Below are positions 56,539 to 64,000 of a DNA stretch of 64,000 nucleotides, one piece after another. The DNA lies in assembly GCF_022414575.1 (NCBI RefSeq), contig NZ_JADWYQ010000002.1, forward strand, positions 124,001-188,000, given 5' to 3'. Each line of letters opens with the position of its first letter. The first letter of the stretch is position 1. The DNA is from Streptomyces sp. MUM 178J (GTDB taxonomy: Bacteria; Actinomycetota; Actinomycetes; Streptomycetales; Streptomycetaceae). Below the pieces are notes generated by a model. That model saw only the letters and a program-made list of their open reading frames with translations, had not been told where the DNA came from and did not search any database. The translations under genes were made by a program, and so were the position numbers.

Positions 56539-57327
56539 TCAGCGCGCGGGAGTGACCGTCCGCAGCAGACGGCCTTCGGCATAGCCGAGAGCGGCCTCGG
56601 GGAGGGGGGCCTCCCGCCCGTTGAGCAGGACGGTCAGCGACGCCTCACTCCGGGGGGCGTCGGGGTCGGGCTCCACGCCGAGGCGGCGCAGCGCCTGCGC
56701 GGCCACGGCGCCGGCCGAGCCGTGCAGAACGAGCGGCGGATCCGCGGAGGGCCGTACCGCCGAACGGATGCTTTCGGCGACCAGCTCGTAGTGGGTGCAG
56801 CCGAGGACGACGGCGCGGACGGCGTCGGGGGTGAGCGCGGCGGCCGCGGCCACGGCCTTCTCGACCGCGGCCTCGTCCCCCTGCTCCACGGCGTCCGCAA
56901 GGCCGGGGCAGGGCACCTCGGTCACCTCGACGCCGTCGGCGAAGTCGCGGATGAGCCCCCGCTGGTAGGGGCTGCCCGTGGTGGCGGGCGTGGCCCAGAT
57001 GGCGACGGGGCCGCCGCCGGCCGCCGCGGGCTTGATCGCGGGAACGGTGCCGATGACGGGGACGTCCGGCTCCAGTTCGGCGCGCAGCGCGGGCAGGGCG
57101 TGCACGGAGGCGGTGTTGCAGGCGACGATCAGCGCGTCGGGGCGCTGTGCGACGGCCGCGCGGGCCACGGTCAGCGCGCGCTCGGTCAGATCCTCGGGGG
57201 TGCGCGGCCCCCAGGGCATGCCGCCGGGGTCACAGGACAGCACGAGATCCGCGTCGGGCCGCAGCCGCCGCACCGCGGCAGCCGCCGGCAGCAGGCCGAT
57301 TCCGGAGTCCAAAAGCGCGATCTTCAC
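56539..57327 (-). CDS. Glutamate/aspartate racemase-family protein (MurI-like)
   Basis: 262 aa. Family pattern: ALLDSGIGLLPAAAAVRRL, catalytic Cys in VACNTASVHALPAL and second Cys in VVLGCTHYELVAESI. Two Cys act as proton donors in glutamate racemase, which makes D-Glu for peptidoglycan. The glycine motif DSGIGLL (normally DSGxGGL) and a Pro insert (DPGGMPWGPRTPEDL, normally YxR.PYG) differ, so this may be a paralog rather than the main MurI. GTG at 57327 with TATGGT 6 nt upstream, leaderless. Confidence 0.85.
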   Translation of the reverse strand: MKIALLDSGIGLLPAAAAVRRLRPDADLVLSCDPGGMPWGPRTPEDLTERALTVARAAVAQRPDALIVACNTASVHALPALRAELEPDVPVIGTVPAIKPAAAGGGPVAIWATPATTGSPYQRGLIRDFADGVEVTEVPCPGLADAVEQGDEAAVEKAVAAAAALTPDAVRAVVLGCTHYELVAESIRSAVRPSADPPLVLHGSAGAVAAQALRRLGVEPDPDAPRSEASLTVLLNGREAPLPEAALGYAEGRLLRTVTPAR

Positions 57328-57333
57328 CCGGTC

Positions 57334-57339
57334 ACCATA
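57334..57339 (-). promoter_or_regulatory. -10 element of a leaderless murI-like mRNA
   Basis: TATGGT, 6 nt before the GTG at 57327. Confidence 0.5.
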
Positions 57340-57385
57340 GTCGACGGCCCTTGCGGGAGCTGCCCTGTGGGGCAGACTGCGACGG

Positions 57386-58576
57386 GTGAGCGCCCTCGCA
57401 TGGACCGCCGTCGTCTCGCTGGCCGCCTGGCTGTGGCTGCTGCTCGGCCAGGGTTTCTTCTGGCGCACCGATCAGCGTCTGCCGCCCCGCGAACCGCCCG
57501 CCGACTGGCCGGATGTGGCCGTCGTCGTACCCGCCCGGGACGAGGCCGGGGTGCTGCCGGTCAGTCTGCCGACGCTGCTGGCGCAGGACTACCCGGGCAG
57601 AGCGGAGATCGTTCTTGTGGACGACGGCAGCTCGGACGGCACGGGCGGGCTGGCCCGCACGCTGGCGGATCGGTACGGCGGGCTGCCGCTGCGGGTGGTG
57701 TCCCCCGGTGAGCCTCCGCCGGGCTGGACGGGGAAGCTGTGGGCGCTGCGGCACGGCATCGAGGCGGCCCGTGCGGGCAGGCCGGTCGCCGAGGGGCCGG
57801 AGTATCTGCTGCTCACCGACGCGGACATCGCACACGGCCCGGACAGCCTGCGGGAACTGACCGCCGCCGCGTGCACCGGTCGCCTCGATCTGGTGTCGCA
57901 GATGGCGCGGCTGCGCGTCGACTGCGCCTGGGAGCGGCTGACCGTTCCCGCTTTCGTGTACTTCTTCGCGCAGCTCTACCCCTTCCGGTGGGTCAACCGG
58001 CCGCGGGCCCGGACCGCCGCGGCGGCCGGGGGCTGTGTGCTGCTGCGGACTGAGGCGGCCGAGCGGGCGGGCGTCCCGGAGTCCGTCCGGGAGGCGGTGA
58101 TCGACGATGTGTCGCTGGCGCGGGCGGTGCAGCGCTCCGGGGGACGGATCTGGCTGGGGCTCGCGGAGGCGGTGGACAGCGTGCGGCCCTATCCGCGGCT
58201 GGCCGATGTGTGGCGGATGGTGTCGCGCAGCGCCTATGCCCAACTGCGGCACAGCCCGCTGCTGCTGGCGGGCACGGTGGCCGGGCTGGCCGTGGTGTAC
58301 CTGGCCCCGCCTGCGGCCCTGTGCGCCGGTCTGCTCCTGGGCGACGCCCCCGCCGCCTGGGCCGGGGGCACTGCGTGGGCGGTGATGGCCGGCACGTATC
58401 TGCCGATGCTGCGCTACTACGGCCAGTCGCCGCTGTGGGCTCTGCTGCTGCCGTGTACGGCGCTGCTGTATCTGCTGATGACGGTCGACTCGGCCGTGGC
58501 GCACCGGCGGGGGCGCGGCTCGGCGTGGAAGGGGCGGACGTACAGCCGCCCCGAACCCGCCGCGCCGGACCGATGA
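57386..58576 (+). CDS. Glycosyltransferase family 2, HpnB-like membrane protein
   Basis: 396 aa. TM helix at the start (ALAWTAVVSLAAWLWLLLG), GT2 core with VVVPARDEAGVLPVSLPTLL, DDGSSDGTGG, LLTDADIAHGP (DxD site) and VIDDVSLARAVQRSGG, then three C-terminal TM helices. Matches the hopanoid-cluster glycosyltransferase HpnB type; no squalene-hopene genes are in the window. GTG at 57386 with CAGACT 7 nt upstream, possibly leaderless. Divergent from the MurI-like gene. Confidence 0.88.
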   Translation: MSALAWTAVVSLAAWLWLLLGQGFFWRTDQRLPPREPPADWPDVAVVVPARDEAGVLPVSLPTLLAQDYPGRAEIVLVDDGSSDGTGGLARTLADRYGGLPLRVVSPGEPPPGWTGKLWALRHGIEAARAGRPVAEGPEYLLLTDADIAHGPDSLRELTAAACTGRLDLVSQMARLRVDCAWERLTVPAFVYFFAQLYPFRWVNRPRARTAAAAGGCVLLRTEAAERAGVPESVREAVIDDVSLARAVQRSGGRIWLGLAEAVDSVRPYPRLADVWRMVSRSAYAQLRHSPLLLAGTVAGLAVVYLAPPAALCAGLLLGDAPAAWAGGTAWAVMAGTYLPMLRYYGQSPLWALLLPCTALLYLLMTVDSAVAHRRGRGSAWKGRTYSRPEPAAPDR

Positions 58577-58594
58577 AGCCCCGGCGGCGGCACC

Positions 58595-59905
58595 CTACTT
58601 GCGGCCGGGCGTCCAGTTCATTCCCCAGCCGTACGCGTAGTCGACGGTGCGCTGAGGGCTGACGCCGCGCTCGGGGATGAGGAAGCGCGCCTCGCGCTGG
58701 ACGACGAGGTCGGAGCCGGTGTTGGTGATGAGGGCGAGGGCGCAGACGGGCGAGGGCACGGTGCACTCGCCGAGGGAGAAGTCGACGGGCGCGCCGTGCT
58801 GCGGCTGGAGTGTGACGTGGGCGTCCAGGTCGGCGAAGCTCCGCGCCCCCTCGTAGATGGTGACGAAGATGAGGACACGGCGGAGCTTGTCCTTGTGGTC
58901 CAGGTTGACGGTGAGGTTCTCGCCGGCCGAGCCGCCGGTGCGGTCGTCGCCGTCGAGGTGGATGTACGGGGGCCGGTGGAGCGCGCCGAAGGCGTTGCCG
59001 AGGGCCTGGACGACGCCCTTGCGGCCGTCGGTCAGTTCGTAGAGGGCGCAGAGGTCCAGATCGAGGTCGGAGTATGTGGCGACCGTGCGCCGCAGTTTCG
59101 CCGTCCAGCCGCGGAACTGTTTGCGCATCTGCCAGCTGAGGTTGACGCGCATCGCGCCGGAGGTGCCGCCCTGTTTGGTCAGGGAGACGGACGGGGCGTC
59201 CTTGGTGAGTGTCACCTTGGTGAGCCGTACGGGAGCCGTGGACGTCGCGGGGGCGGGAGGTGCGGGCGGCGCAGGGGGCGCGGCAGGGGCAGCCGGAACC
59301 ACCGGCGCGGGAGAAGGAGCCGGGGCGGACGGGGGAGCCGGGGCAAACGAAGGAGCCGGGGCGGGAGGCGCGGGGGCCTGCGGCTCGTCCACCGTGATGC
59401 CGAAGTCCGTGGCCAGTCCCTCGAGACCGGAGCTGTAGCCCTGCCCCACCGCGCGGAACTTCCAGGCGCCCTGCCGCCGGTAGAGCTCGCCGAGGACGAA
59501 GGCCGTCTCGACGGTCGCGTCCTGGCTGTCGTAGCGAGCGAGTTCCGCGCCGGAGGCGGAGTCCAGCACTCTGATGCAGAGCCCCGGCACCTGCCCAAAG
59601 CTGCCGCCGTCCGCCGAGGCGGCGAGCACGACCCGCTCGATCTCGGGCTCGACACGCCGGAGGTCGACCGCAACCCGGTCGAGCCCCTCGCCGCCCGCCG
59701 TCGTCTTGCCCTCGTGCCGCACCGCTCCCGAGGAGTGCGACGGCTGGTTGTAGAAGATGAAGTCCGCGTCGGAGCGGACCTTTCCCGACGCCAGGAGAAG
59801 GGCAGAGGCGTCGACGTCCGGAACGCCGGGCCCCGCACGCCAGCCCAGCTCGACACGGACCTGCTGCGCAGGCACCGGAGTGTTGGCTCCCTTGAGCATG
59901 GACAT
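58595..59905 (-). CDS. Double-TerD protein
   Basis: 436 aa with two TerD domains: about 1-180 ([21 protein letters not shown] and [21 protein letters not shown]) and about 235-436 ([39 protein letters not shown]). The linker (about 183-230) is almost purely Pro/Ala with repeated PAP units. TerD domains bind Ca2+ through paired Asp; both carry DxD motifs. TerD proteins act in tellurite resistance and in calcium-linked stress and sporulation signalling in Streptomyces. Start ATG 59905 follows GAGAGG. Isolated from other ter genes here. Confidence 0.93.
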   Translation of the reverse strand: MSMLKGANTPVPAQQVRVELGWRAGPGVPDVDASALLLASGKVRSDADFIFYNQPSHSSGAVRHEGKTTAGGEGLDRVAVDLRRVEPEIERVVLAASADGGSFGQVPGLCIRVLDSASGAELARYDSQDATVETAFVLGELYRRQGAWKFRAVGQGYSSGLEGLATDFGITVDEPQAPAPPAPAPSFAPAPPSAPAPSPAPVVPAAPAAPPAPPAPPAPATSTAPVRLTKVTLTKDAPSVSLTKQGGTSGAMRVNLSWQMRKQFRGWTAKLRRTVATYSDLDLDLCALYELTDGRKGVVQALGNAFGALHRPPYIHLDGDDRTGGSAGENLTVNLDHKDKLRRVLIFVTIYEGARSFADLDAHVTLQPQHGAPVDFSLGECTVPSPVCALALITNTGSDLVVQREARFLIPERGVSPQRTVDYAYGWGMNWTPGRK

Positions 59906-60249
59906 GCCTCTCTCGCCCCCAGACCGAATCGGGCGCCGCGGCCCCCTGGTGTGCCGGCGGCGTCGCCTGTCGTCGCTGCCGCAGTCGCCACTGTCGCCGC
60001 CTGCGCGGCCAAACCTATTGTGCGAAAGCGGCCGCCCCCAGGGCAGCTCCCGTCCTGGGAGTCTCCCGCCCCCGGGGTGCATCCGCCGGTAACCCTCTCT
60101 CAACTCGCTCTTTACACGATCCGCACGTCTCCCGGCGACCGTTTTTCCCACGTTCGCTCGCATTGGGGATCCACCGTCACACGGAGCCACCGAAACAACC
60201 CTCTTATCGGGCTCCCCAACCAGCACATCGTGGGCTTAACTTATGTTCC
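59906..60249. other. Divergent intergenic region, 344 bp
   Basis: No gene. Promoter region for the TerD gene and the Pro-rich gene; AT-richer stretches near 60100-60240 (CTCTTTACACGATCC; CGTTTTTCCCACG). TAACTT at 60237 serves the right-hand gene. Confidence 0.5.
60237..60242 (+). promoter_or_regulatory. -10 element of a leaderless Pro-rich-protein mRNA
   Basis: TAACTT, 7 nt before the ATG at 60250. Confidence 0.55.
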
Positions 60250-60729
60250 ATGACCTCCCCCCGCTCCACCTATGGCGGCGGTTACTACTCCGCGCCGTCG
60301 TTCCCCGACACCCCGATCTACGACTCGCTGGTCGCGGAGCGGGGCACGCCTCAGATCGCCCCGATCCGAGTGCCCTCCGCATACGATTCGGGCAGCACGG
60401 GCAACACCCATCTGCCTGCCCTCCCGGCGGCCCTTCCCGCCCTGCCGTCGGCGCCCTCCCATCCCCAGCCCGCCCCCGCGTACGGCTATCCGCAGCCGAT
60501 GCCGCAGCCCGTTCCGCTGCAGCATGCGACCGCGCCCCATATCCCCCAGCAGCCTTCGGCCCCCCGCGGCTACCCCGGCCCCCAGCAGCCCATGCCCGCA
60601 GCGCAGCAGCATCATCGCCCCATGGCCACCGGCTATGAGGCGATGCGCCCCGCGACCCCCCGGCCCGCCCCGGCCCCCTCGCCGTACGAGGACCCGTACC
60701 AGCGCCCGTACCAGAACCGCGGGTACTGA
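60250..60729 (+). CDS. Pro/Tyr/Gln-rich small protein (DUF6643-like)
   Basis: 159 aa. A conserved start (TSPRSTYGGGYYSAPSFPDT then PIYDSLVAERGTPQIAPIRV) followed by a low-complexity tail of Pro, Gln, Ala and Tyr ending PYEDPYQRPYQNRGY. No enzyme motif or TM helix. Conserved in Streptomyces by my recollection of DUF6643; function unknown. The start is set by TAACTT at 7 nt. Tail likely disordered and interaction-prone. Confidence 0.82.
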   Translation: MTSPRSTYGGGYYSAPSFPDTPIYDSLVAERGTPQIAPIRVPSAYDSGSTGNTHLPALPAALPALPSAPSHPQPAPAYGYPQPMPQPVPLQHATAPHIPQQPSAPRGYPGPQQPMPAAQQHHRPMATGYEAMRPATPRPAPAPSPYEDPYQRPYQNRGY

Positions 60730-61024
60730 GCCGGCGCCGAGCGGCCCTGGAGCCGCGCTGCGGACGGAGGCGCACTGAAGTCGGCAGAAAGCCGAGCGGT
60801 GTGAGCGCCGGACCGCGGGGGGCGGCCTGGCGCCCGCACCGCGTTCCGGCATGCCCCGGCCCCCGTGGCGGCCCGTGCGGCTGAACCTCGCTCCGGCCGT
60901 CACATCTCGTCAACTCCCCGGCCCTTCCCGCGCTACGGTGGTGCGATCCCCTGCGGGGGCATTCGGGGGCGTCCCCCTCAGAGGCGCGCGGAACGGGATC
61001 ACGAGGTGGGGGCAGAACAGCGCC

Positions 61025-63472
61025 ATGGCACAGGGCACGGTCCAGGTGACGCACACCAGCACGTCCCGGTGGCGACGCCGCACGGGCGAGTACGCCTCCC
61101 TCGCCGCCGCACTGGAAGCCGCGGCGGACGGCGACGTCCTCACCGTCTCGCCCGGCACCTACCGTGAGAACCTCGTCGTCCGGCGCGCGGTCACCCTGCG
61201 CGGCGCCGAGGGGGCCGTCGGCTCCGTGCGCATCGCGCCCGCCGACGGGGTGCCGCTGACCGTCCGAGCCTCCGCCACCGTGCGGGACCTCCAGGTCGAG
61301 GGCCAGGACACGGCCGCCCCGGCGCTGCTGGTCGAGGACGGCACCCCCGAACTGATCGATCTGCGCATCGTCACCCGCTCCGCGTCCGGGCTCGAGGTAC
61401 GCGGCGCCGCCCGGCCCACGGTGCGCCGCTGCACGGTGGACAACCCCGCGGGCGTGGGCATCGGCGTACTCGACGGCGCCGGCGGGCTGTTCGAGGAGTG
61501 CGAGGTCGTCTCGGCGGGCCAGTCCGGCGTCTTCGTCCGCGACGGCGCGCACCCCCGCCTGGAGAACTGCCGGATCCACCACGCGGGCGGCGCGGGCCTC
61601 GCCGCCTCCGGGGAGGGCAGCGGATTCGAGGCGATCGGCTGCGAGGTGTACGAGATCAAGGGCGCCGGCGTGCAGATCGGCGCACGCGCCGGGGCGCATC
61701 TGACCGATTCGACCGTGCACCGCACCACCGCCGACGGCGTCACGCTCGACACGGACGCGGTGCTGACGCTGTCCGACTGCGACATCCACGACGTCCCGGA
61801 GAACGGGATCGATCTGCGCTCCCGCTCGGTCCTCACACTCACCCGCTCCACCGTGCGCCGCTTCGGCCGCAACGGCCTGTCGGTCTGGGACCCGGGCACC
61901 CGCGTGGACGCCAACCAGTGCGACATCCACGACAGCACCGGCGATTATCCGGCGGTGTGGGTCAGCGACGGCGCGAGCGCCGTCCTCGAATCATGCAAGG
62001 TGCACGATGTGCCGGACGCCTTGTTCGTCCTGGACCGCGGCTCCCGCGTGGACGTCGTCGACAGCGATCTGAGCCAGGTCCGCAACACCGCGGTGTCGGT
62101 GAGCGACGGGGCGACGGCCCAGCTCGACGACTGCCGGATCAGCCGGGCGTCCACCGGGGCCTGGTTCCGCGACCACGGCAGCGGCGGCACGCTCGGCGGC
62201 TGCACGCTCGACTCCGTGCAGACCGGAGTGATCGTCACCAAGGGGGCGGACCCGGTCGTCGAGCGCTGCACGGTCACCTCGCCCCTGGAGGCCGGCTTCT
62301 ATGTCTCGGCCGAGGGGCGCGGGACGTTCCGCGGCTGCCGCGTCACCGGCAGCTCGGGCTACGGATTCCATGTGATGGACGGCTGCCGTACGACGCTGAG
62401 CCGGTGCCGCACCGAGCGGTGTGCGCGCGGCGGCTATGAACTGGGAGAGGACGGGGCGGCCTCCGTCGACGACTGCACGAGCGATGAGAGCGGCATGCTG
62501 CAGGCCCCGGCCGAGCCGCCGGTCGCCGCGGCGACCGGGCGGACCACGGCCGTGCTCACCGCGCAGCAGTCCCCCGGACTGCTCTCGGCGGTGCCGGACC
62601 AGCGCCCGGCGGAGCCGTCCCCGTCCGCTCCGGGGCTCTCGGGCGCGCCGGCGCGCAACTCCGCCGCCGTGCTGGGCGAACTGGACGCGCTGGTCGGCCT
62701 GGACAGCGTCAAGCGGGAGGTCCGCTCCCTCACCAACATGATCGAGGTGGGCAGGCGCCGGCAGGAGGCCGGACTGAAGGCCGCGTCCGTCCGCCGCCAT
62801 CTGGTCTTCACCGGCTCCCCCGGCACGGGCAAGACGACCGTGGCCCGGCTGTACGGCGAGATCCTCGCGTCCCTCGGGGTGCTGGAGCGCGGTCATCTGG
62901 TCGAGGTCTCCCGCGTCGACCTCGTCGGCGAGCACATCGGCTCCACTGCGATCCGCACCCAGGAGGCCTTCGACCGGGCTCGCGGCGGGGTGCTGTTCAT
63001 CGACGAGGCGTACGCGCTCTCGCCTGAGGACTCCGGCAGGGACTTCGGCAAGGAGGCCATCGACACGCTGGTGAAGCTGATGGAGGACCACCGGGACGCG
63101 GTGGTGGTCATCGTCGCCGGGTACACGGAGGAGATGGAGCGCTTCCTGTCCGTCAACCCCGGTGTGGCCTCCCGTTTCTCACGGACCATCACTTTCCGTG
63201 ACTACGCTCCGGAGGAGCTGCTGCGGATCGTGCGGCAGCAGGCCGAGGAACACGAGTACCGGCTGGCCGAGGGCGCCGCCGAGGCGCTGCTGAAGTACTT
63301 CACCGAACTCCCCAAGGGCCCCGCCTTCGGCAACGGCCGCACCGCGCGCCAGACGTTCGAGTCCATGGTGGAGAAGCACGCGGGACGTGTGGCCGCCCTC
63401 ACGGAGGCGGACACGGACGCGCTGACGCTGCTGTATCCGGAGGACCTCCCGTCCCTTCCGGGCCCGGGGTAG
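61025..63472 (+). CDS. Beta-helix/AAA+ (CbxX/CfqX, EccA-like) protein
   Basis: 815 aa. Residues about 30-490 form a right-handed parallel beta-helix of many ~23-residue PbH1-type coils (pattern such as [21 protein letters not shown]). Residues about 550-815 are a CbxX/CfqX AAA+ domain: Walker [19 protein letters not shown] (about 596), Walker [16 protein letters not shown], sensor [15 protein letters not shown]. Related to EccA of type VII secretion, but with a beta-helix in place of the TPR part. Predicted ATPase acting on a cell-surface or polymer partner. No ESX genes in the window. Start ATG at 61025; leader about 80 nt after TACGGT at 60935. Confidence 0.87.
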   Translation: MAQGTVQVTHTSTSRWRRRTGEYASLAAALEAAADGDVLTVSPGTYRENLVVRRAVTLRGAEGAVGSVRIAPADGVPLTVRASATVRDLQVEGQDTAAPALLVEDGTPELIDLRIVTRSASGLEVRGAARPTVRRCTVDNPAGVGIGVLDGAGGLFEECEVVSAGQSGVFVRDGAHPRLENCRIHHAGGAGLAASGEGSGFEAIGCEVYEIKGAGVQIGARAGAHLTDSTVHRTTADGVTLDTDAVLTLSDCDIHDVPENGIDLRSRSVLTLTRSTVRRFGRNGLSVWDPGTRVDANQCDIHDSTGDYPAVWVSDGASAVLESCKVHDVPDALFVLDRGSRVDVVDSDLSQVRNTAVSVSDGATAQLDDCRISRASTGAWFRDHGSGGTLGGCTLDSVQTGVIVTKGADPVVERCTVTSPLEAGFYVSAEGRGTFRGCRVTGSSGYGFHVMDGCRTTLSRCRTERCARGGYELGEDGAASVDDCTSDESGMLQAPAEPPVAAATGRTTAVLTAQQSPGLLSAVPDQRPAEPSPSAPGLSGAPARNSAAVLGELDALVGLDSVKREVRSLTNMIEVGRRRQEAGLKAASVRRHLVFTGSPGTGKTTVARLYGEILASLGVLERGHLVEVSRVDLVGEHIGSTAIRTQEAFDRARGGVLFIDEAYALSPEDSGRDFGKEAIDTLVKLMEDHRDAVVVIVAGYTEEMERFLSVNPGVASRFSRTITFRDYAPEELLRIVRQQAEEHEYRLAEGAAEALLKYFTELPKGPAFGNGRTARQTFESMVEKHAGRVAALTEADTDALTLLYPEDLPSLPGPG

Positions 63473-64000
63473 GCGAGGGCCGGCGCGAGGCCTGGTGTGG
63501 AACCGGCGGCGCCAGCCGGTCCAGCAGGAGGGCGCGTTCGGCCGCGAAGAGCGGATCCGCCTGGTAGTCGGAGTGCCCCAGTATCGGCTCCGGCAGCGGA
63601 TGACGGTCGGAACGGCCGTACGCCACCGGGTCCTTGAGCGCCTCCCGGTCCACGGTCCGCTCCCCGGGTCCGTCCGGCGGGATGAGCACCGGTCCGCCGA
63701 TGGGGTCGGTGCGCCTCCAGAGGTTGCGCCAGACGTGCAGTTCGGAGCTCAGCCCCTGCAGCGCCGCCGGGCCGAAGTACGCGGGGAACCAGCGGCCGTA
63801 CAGCCGTTCCAGCGGCGATCCGTAGGTGAGCAGGGCGACCCGTCGCCGGGTGGCGGCCGGAAGCTGCCAGACGGCGGACGCGGCCAGCACACTGCCCTGG
63901 GAGTGGCCGGAGATGACGAGCCGGCCGCCGGTGCGCGCGGTCCAGGTGCACATGCGCCAGGTCAGGTCGGGGACCGCGCGCTCCGCATAGCACGGCGGCG
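63399..64000 (-). CDS. C-terminal part of a lipase-like (GHSQGS) protein, cut by window edge
   Basis: About 200 residues, the start lying beyond the right edge. Seen: [21 protein letters not shown], the nucleophile elbow of an alpha/beta hydrolase, then [24 protein letters not shown]. The acidic/His part of the triad may be in [11 protein letters not shown]. In Streptomyces such domains are often attached to large membrane proteins. The last 24 codons overlap the 3' end of the AAA gene on the other strand (63399-63472). Disordered Pro-rich C-terminus ([20 protein letters not shown]). Confidence 0.75.
   Translation of the reverse strand, partial: PPCYAERAVPDLTWRMCTWTARTGGRLVISGHSQGSVLAASAVWQLPAATRRRVALLTYGSPLERLYGRWFPAYFGPAALQGLSSELHVWRNLWRRTDPIGGPVLIPPDGPGERTVDREALKDPVAYGRSDRHPLPEPILGHSDYQADPLFAAERALLLDRLAPPVPHQASRRPSPTPGPEGTGGPPDTAASARPCPPP

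Noticed and set aside
1..64000. tRNA, rRNA, CRISPR arrays, IS elements or integrated phage
   Set aside because: No clover-leaf gene, spaced repeats, transposase, integrase or att-like duplication was recognised on reading both strands.

Overview
The window is about 64 kb of very GC-rich DNA (roughly 70% or more) with strong third-position GC bias. It carries SpoIIE-type phosphatases, a SARP regulator, TerD proteins, a LAL-type LuxR regulator, an eukaryotic-like Ser/Thr kinase and many starts preceded by TANNNT at 6-7 nt (leaderless messages). Together these point to a Streptomyces (or close relative) chromosome. I saw no rRNA, tRNA, CRISPR array, insertion sequence or phage module.

Region 1 (1-15.2 kb) is a dense stress/dormancy island. 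After the end of an SDR oxidoreductase come a CBS-BON protein, three tandem universal stress proteins (USPs), an Hsp20, a phosphoribosyltransferase-hydrolase fusion, DUF1918, OsmC, a CtpF-like P-type ATPase, a nicotinate phosphoribosyltransferase, DUF4389, an Acg-like nitroreductase, a flavodoxin and a DUF1876 protein. This is nearly a roll-call of the M. tuberculosis DosR regulon. Each transcription unit, or divergent pair, has an exact or degenerate GGGNC-N4-GGCCC dyad 55-115 bp upstream of its start codon. No DosR/OsdR regulator or sensor lies in the window. A broken Tm-1-like (UPF0261) gene closes the island.

Region 2 (15.7-33.9 kb): a Ser/Thr kinase translationally coupled to a membrane protein with a similar ectodomain; an LpqY-SugABC-like sugar ABC operon; a divergent SpoIIE-type sensor phosphatase; a secreted aerolysin-like protein; small membrane proteins (DUF7144, PLDc_N-SHOCT); a LAL-type LuxR regulator; an orphan glutamate-type binding lipoprotein; and a three-gene operon of a 48-aa membrane peptide plus two PRC-barrel proteins.

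Region 3 (33.9-46.6 kb): a HAD phosphatase/mutase plus GH65 pair, divergent from cytochrome bd oxidase (cydAB); then a pentose-phosphate operon tkt-tal-gnd-zwf with a fourth USP upstream. The theme is disaccharide use, NADPH supply and respiration at low oxygen.

Region 4 (47-53.3 kb) holds the most novel candidate: a co-oriented set comprising a 26-aa peptide with a strong ribosome site, an M50-type membrane metalloprotease with a PqqD/RRE-like N-terminus, a STAND-remnant/TPR protein and a flavin reductase-like protein. A PIMT-type methyltransferase sits upstream and a SARP regulator converges from the other side. It looks like an uncharacterised ribosomal peptide (RiPP) locus.

Region 5 (53.3-64 kb) is mostly household genes: NUDIX, Lnt, a PH-like membrane protein, MurI-like racemase, HpnB-like glycosyltransferase, a double TerD protein, a Pro-rich protein, a beta-helix/AAA protein and the end of a lipase-like gene. 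Five of these genes have leaderless-type promoters.
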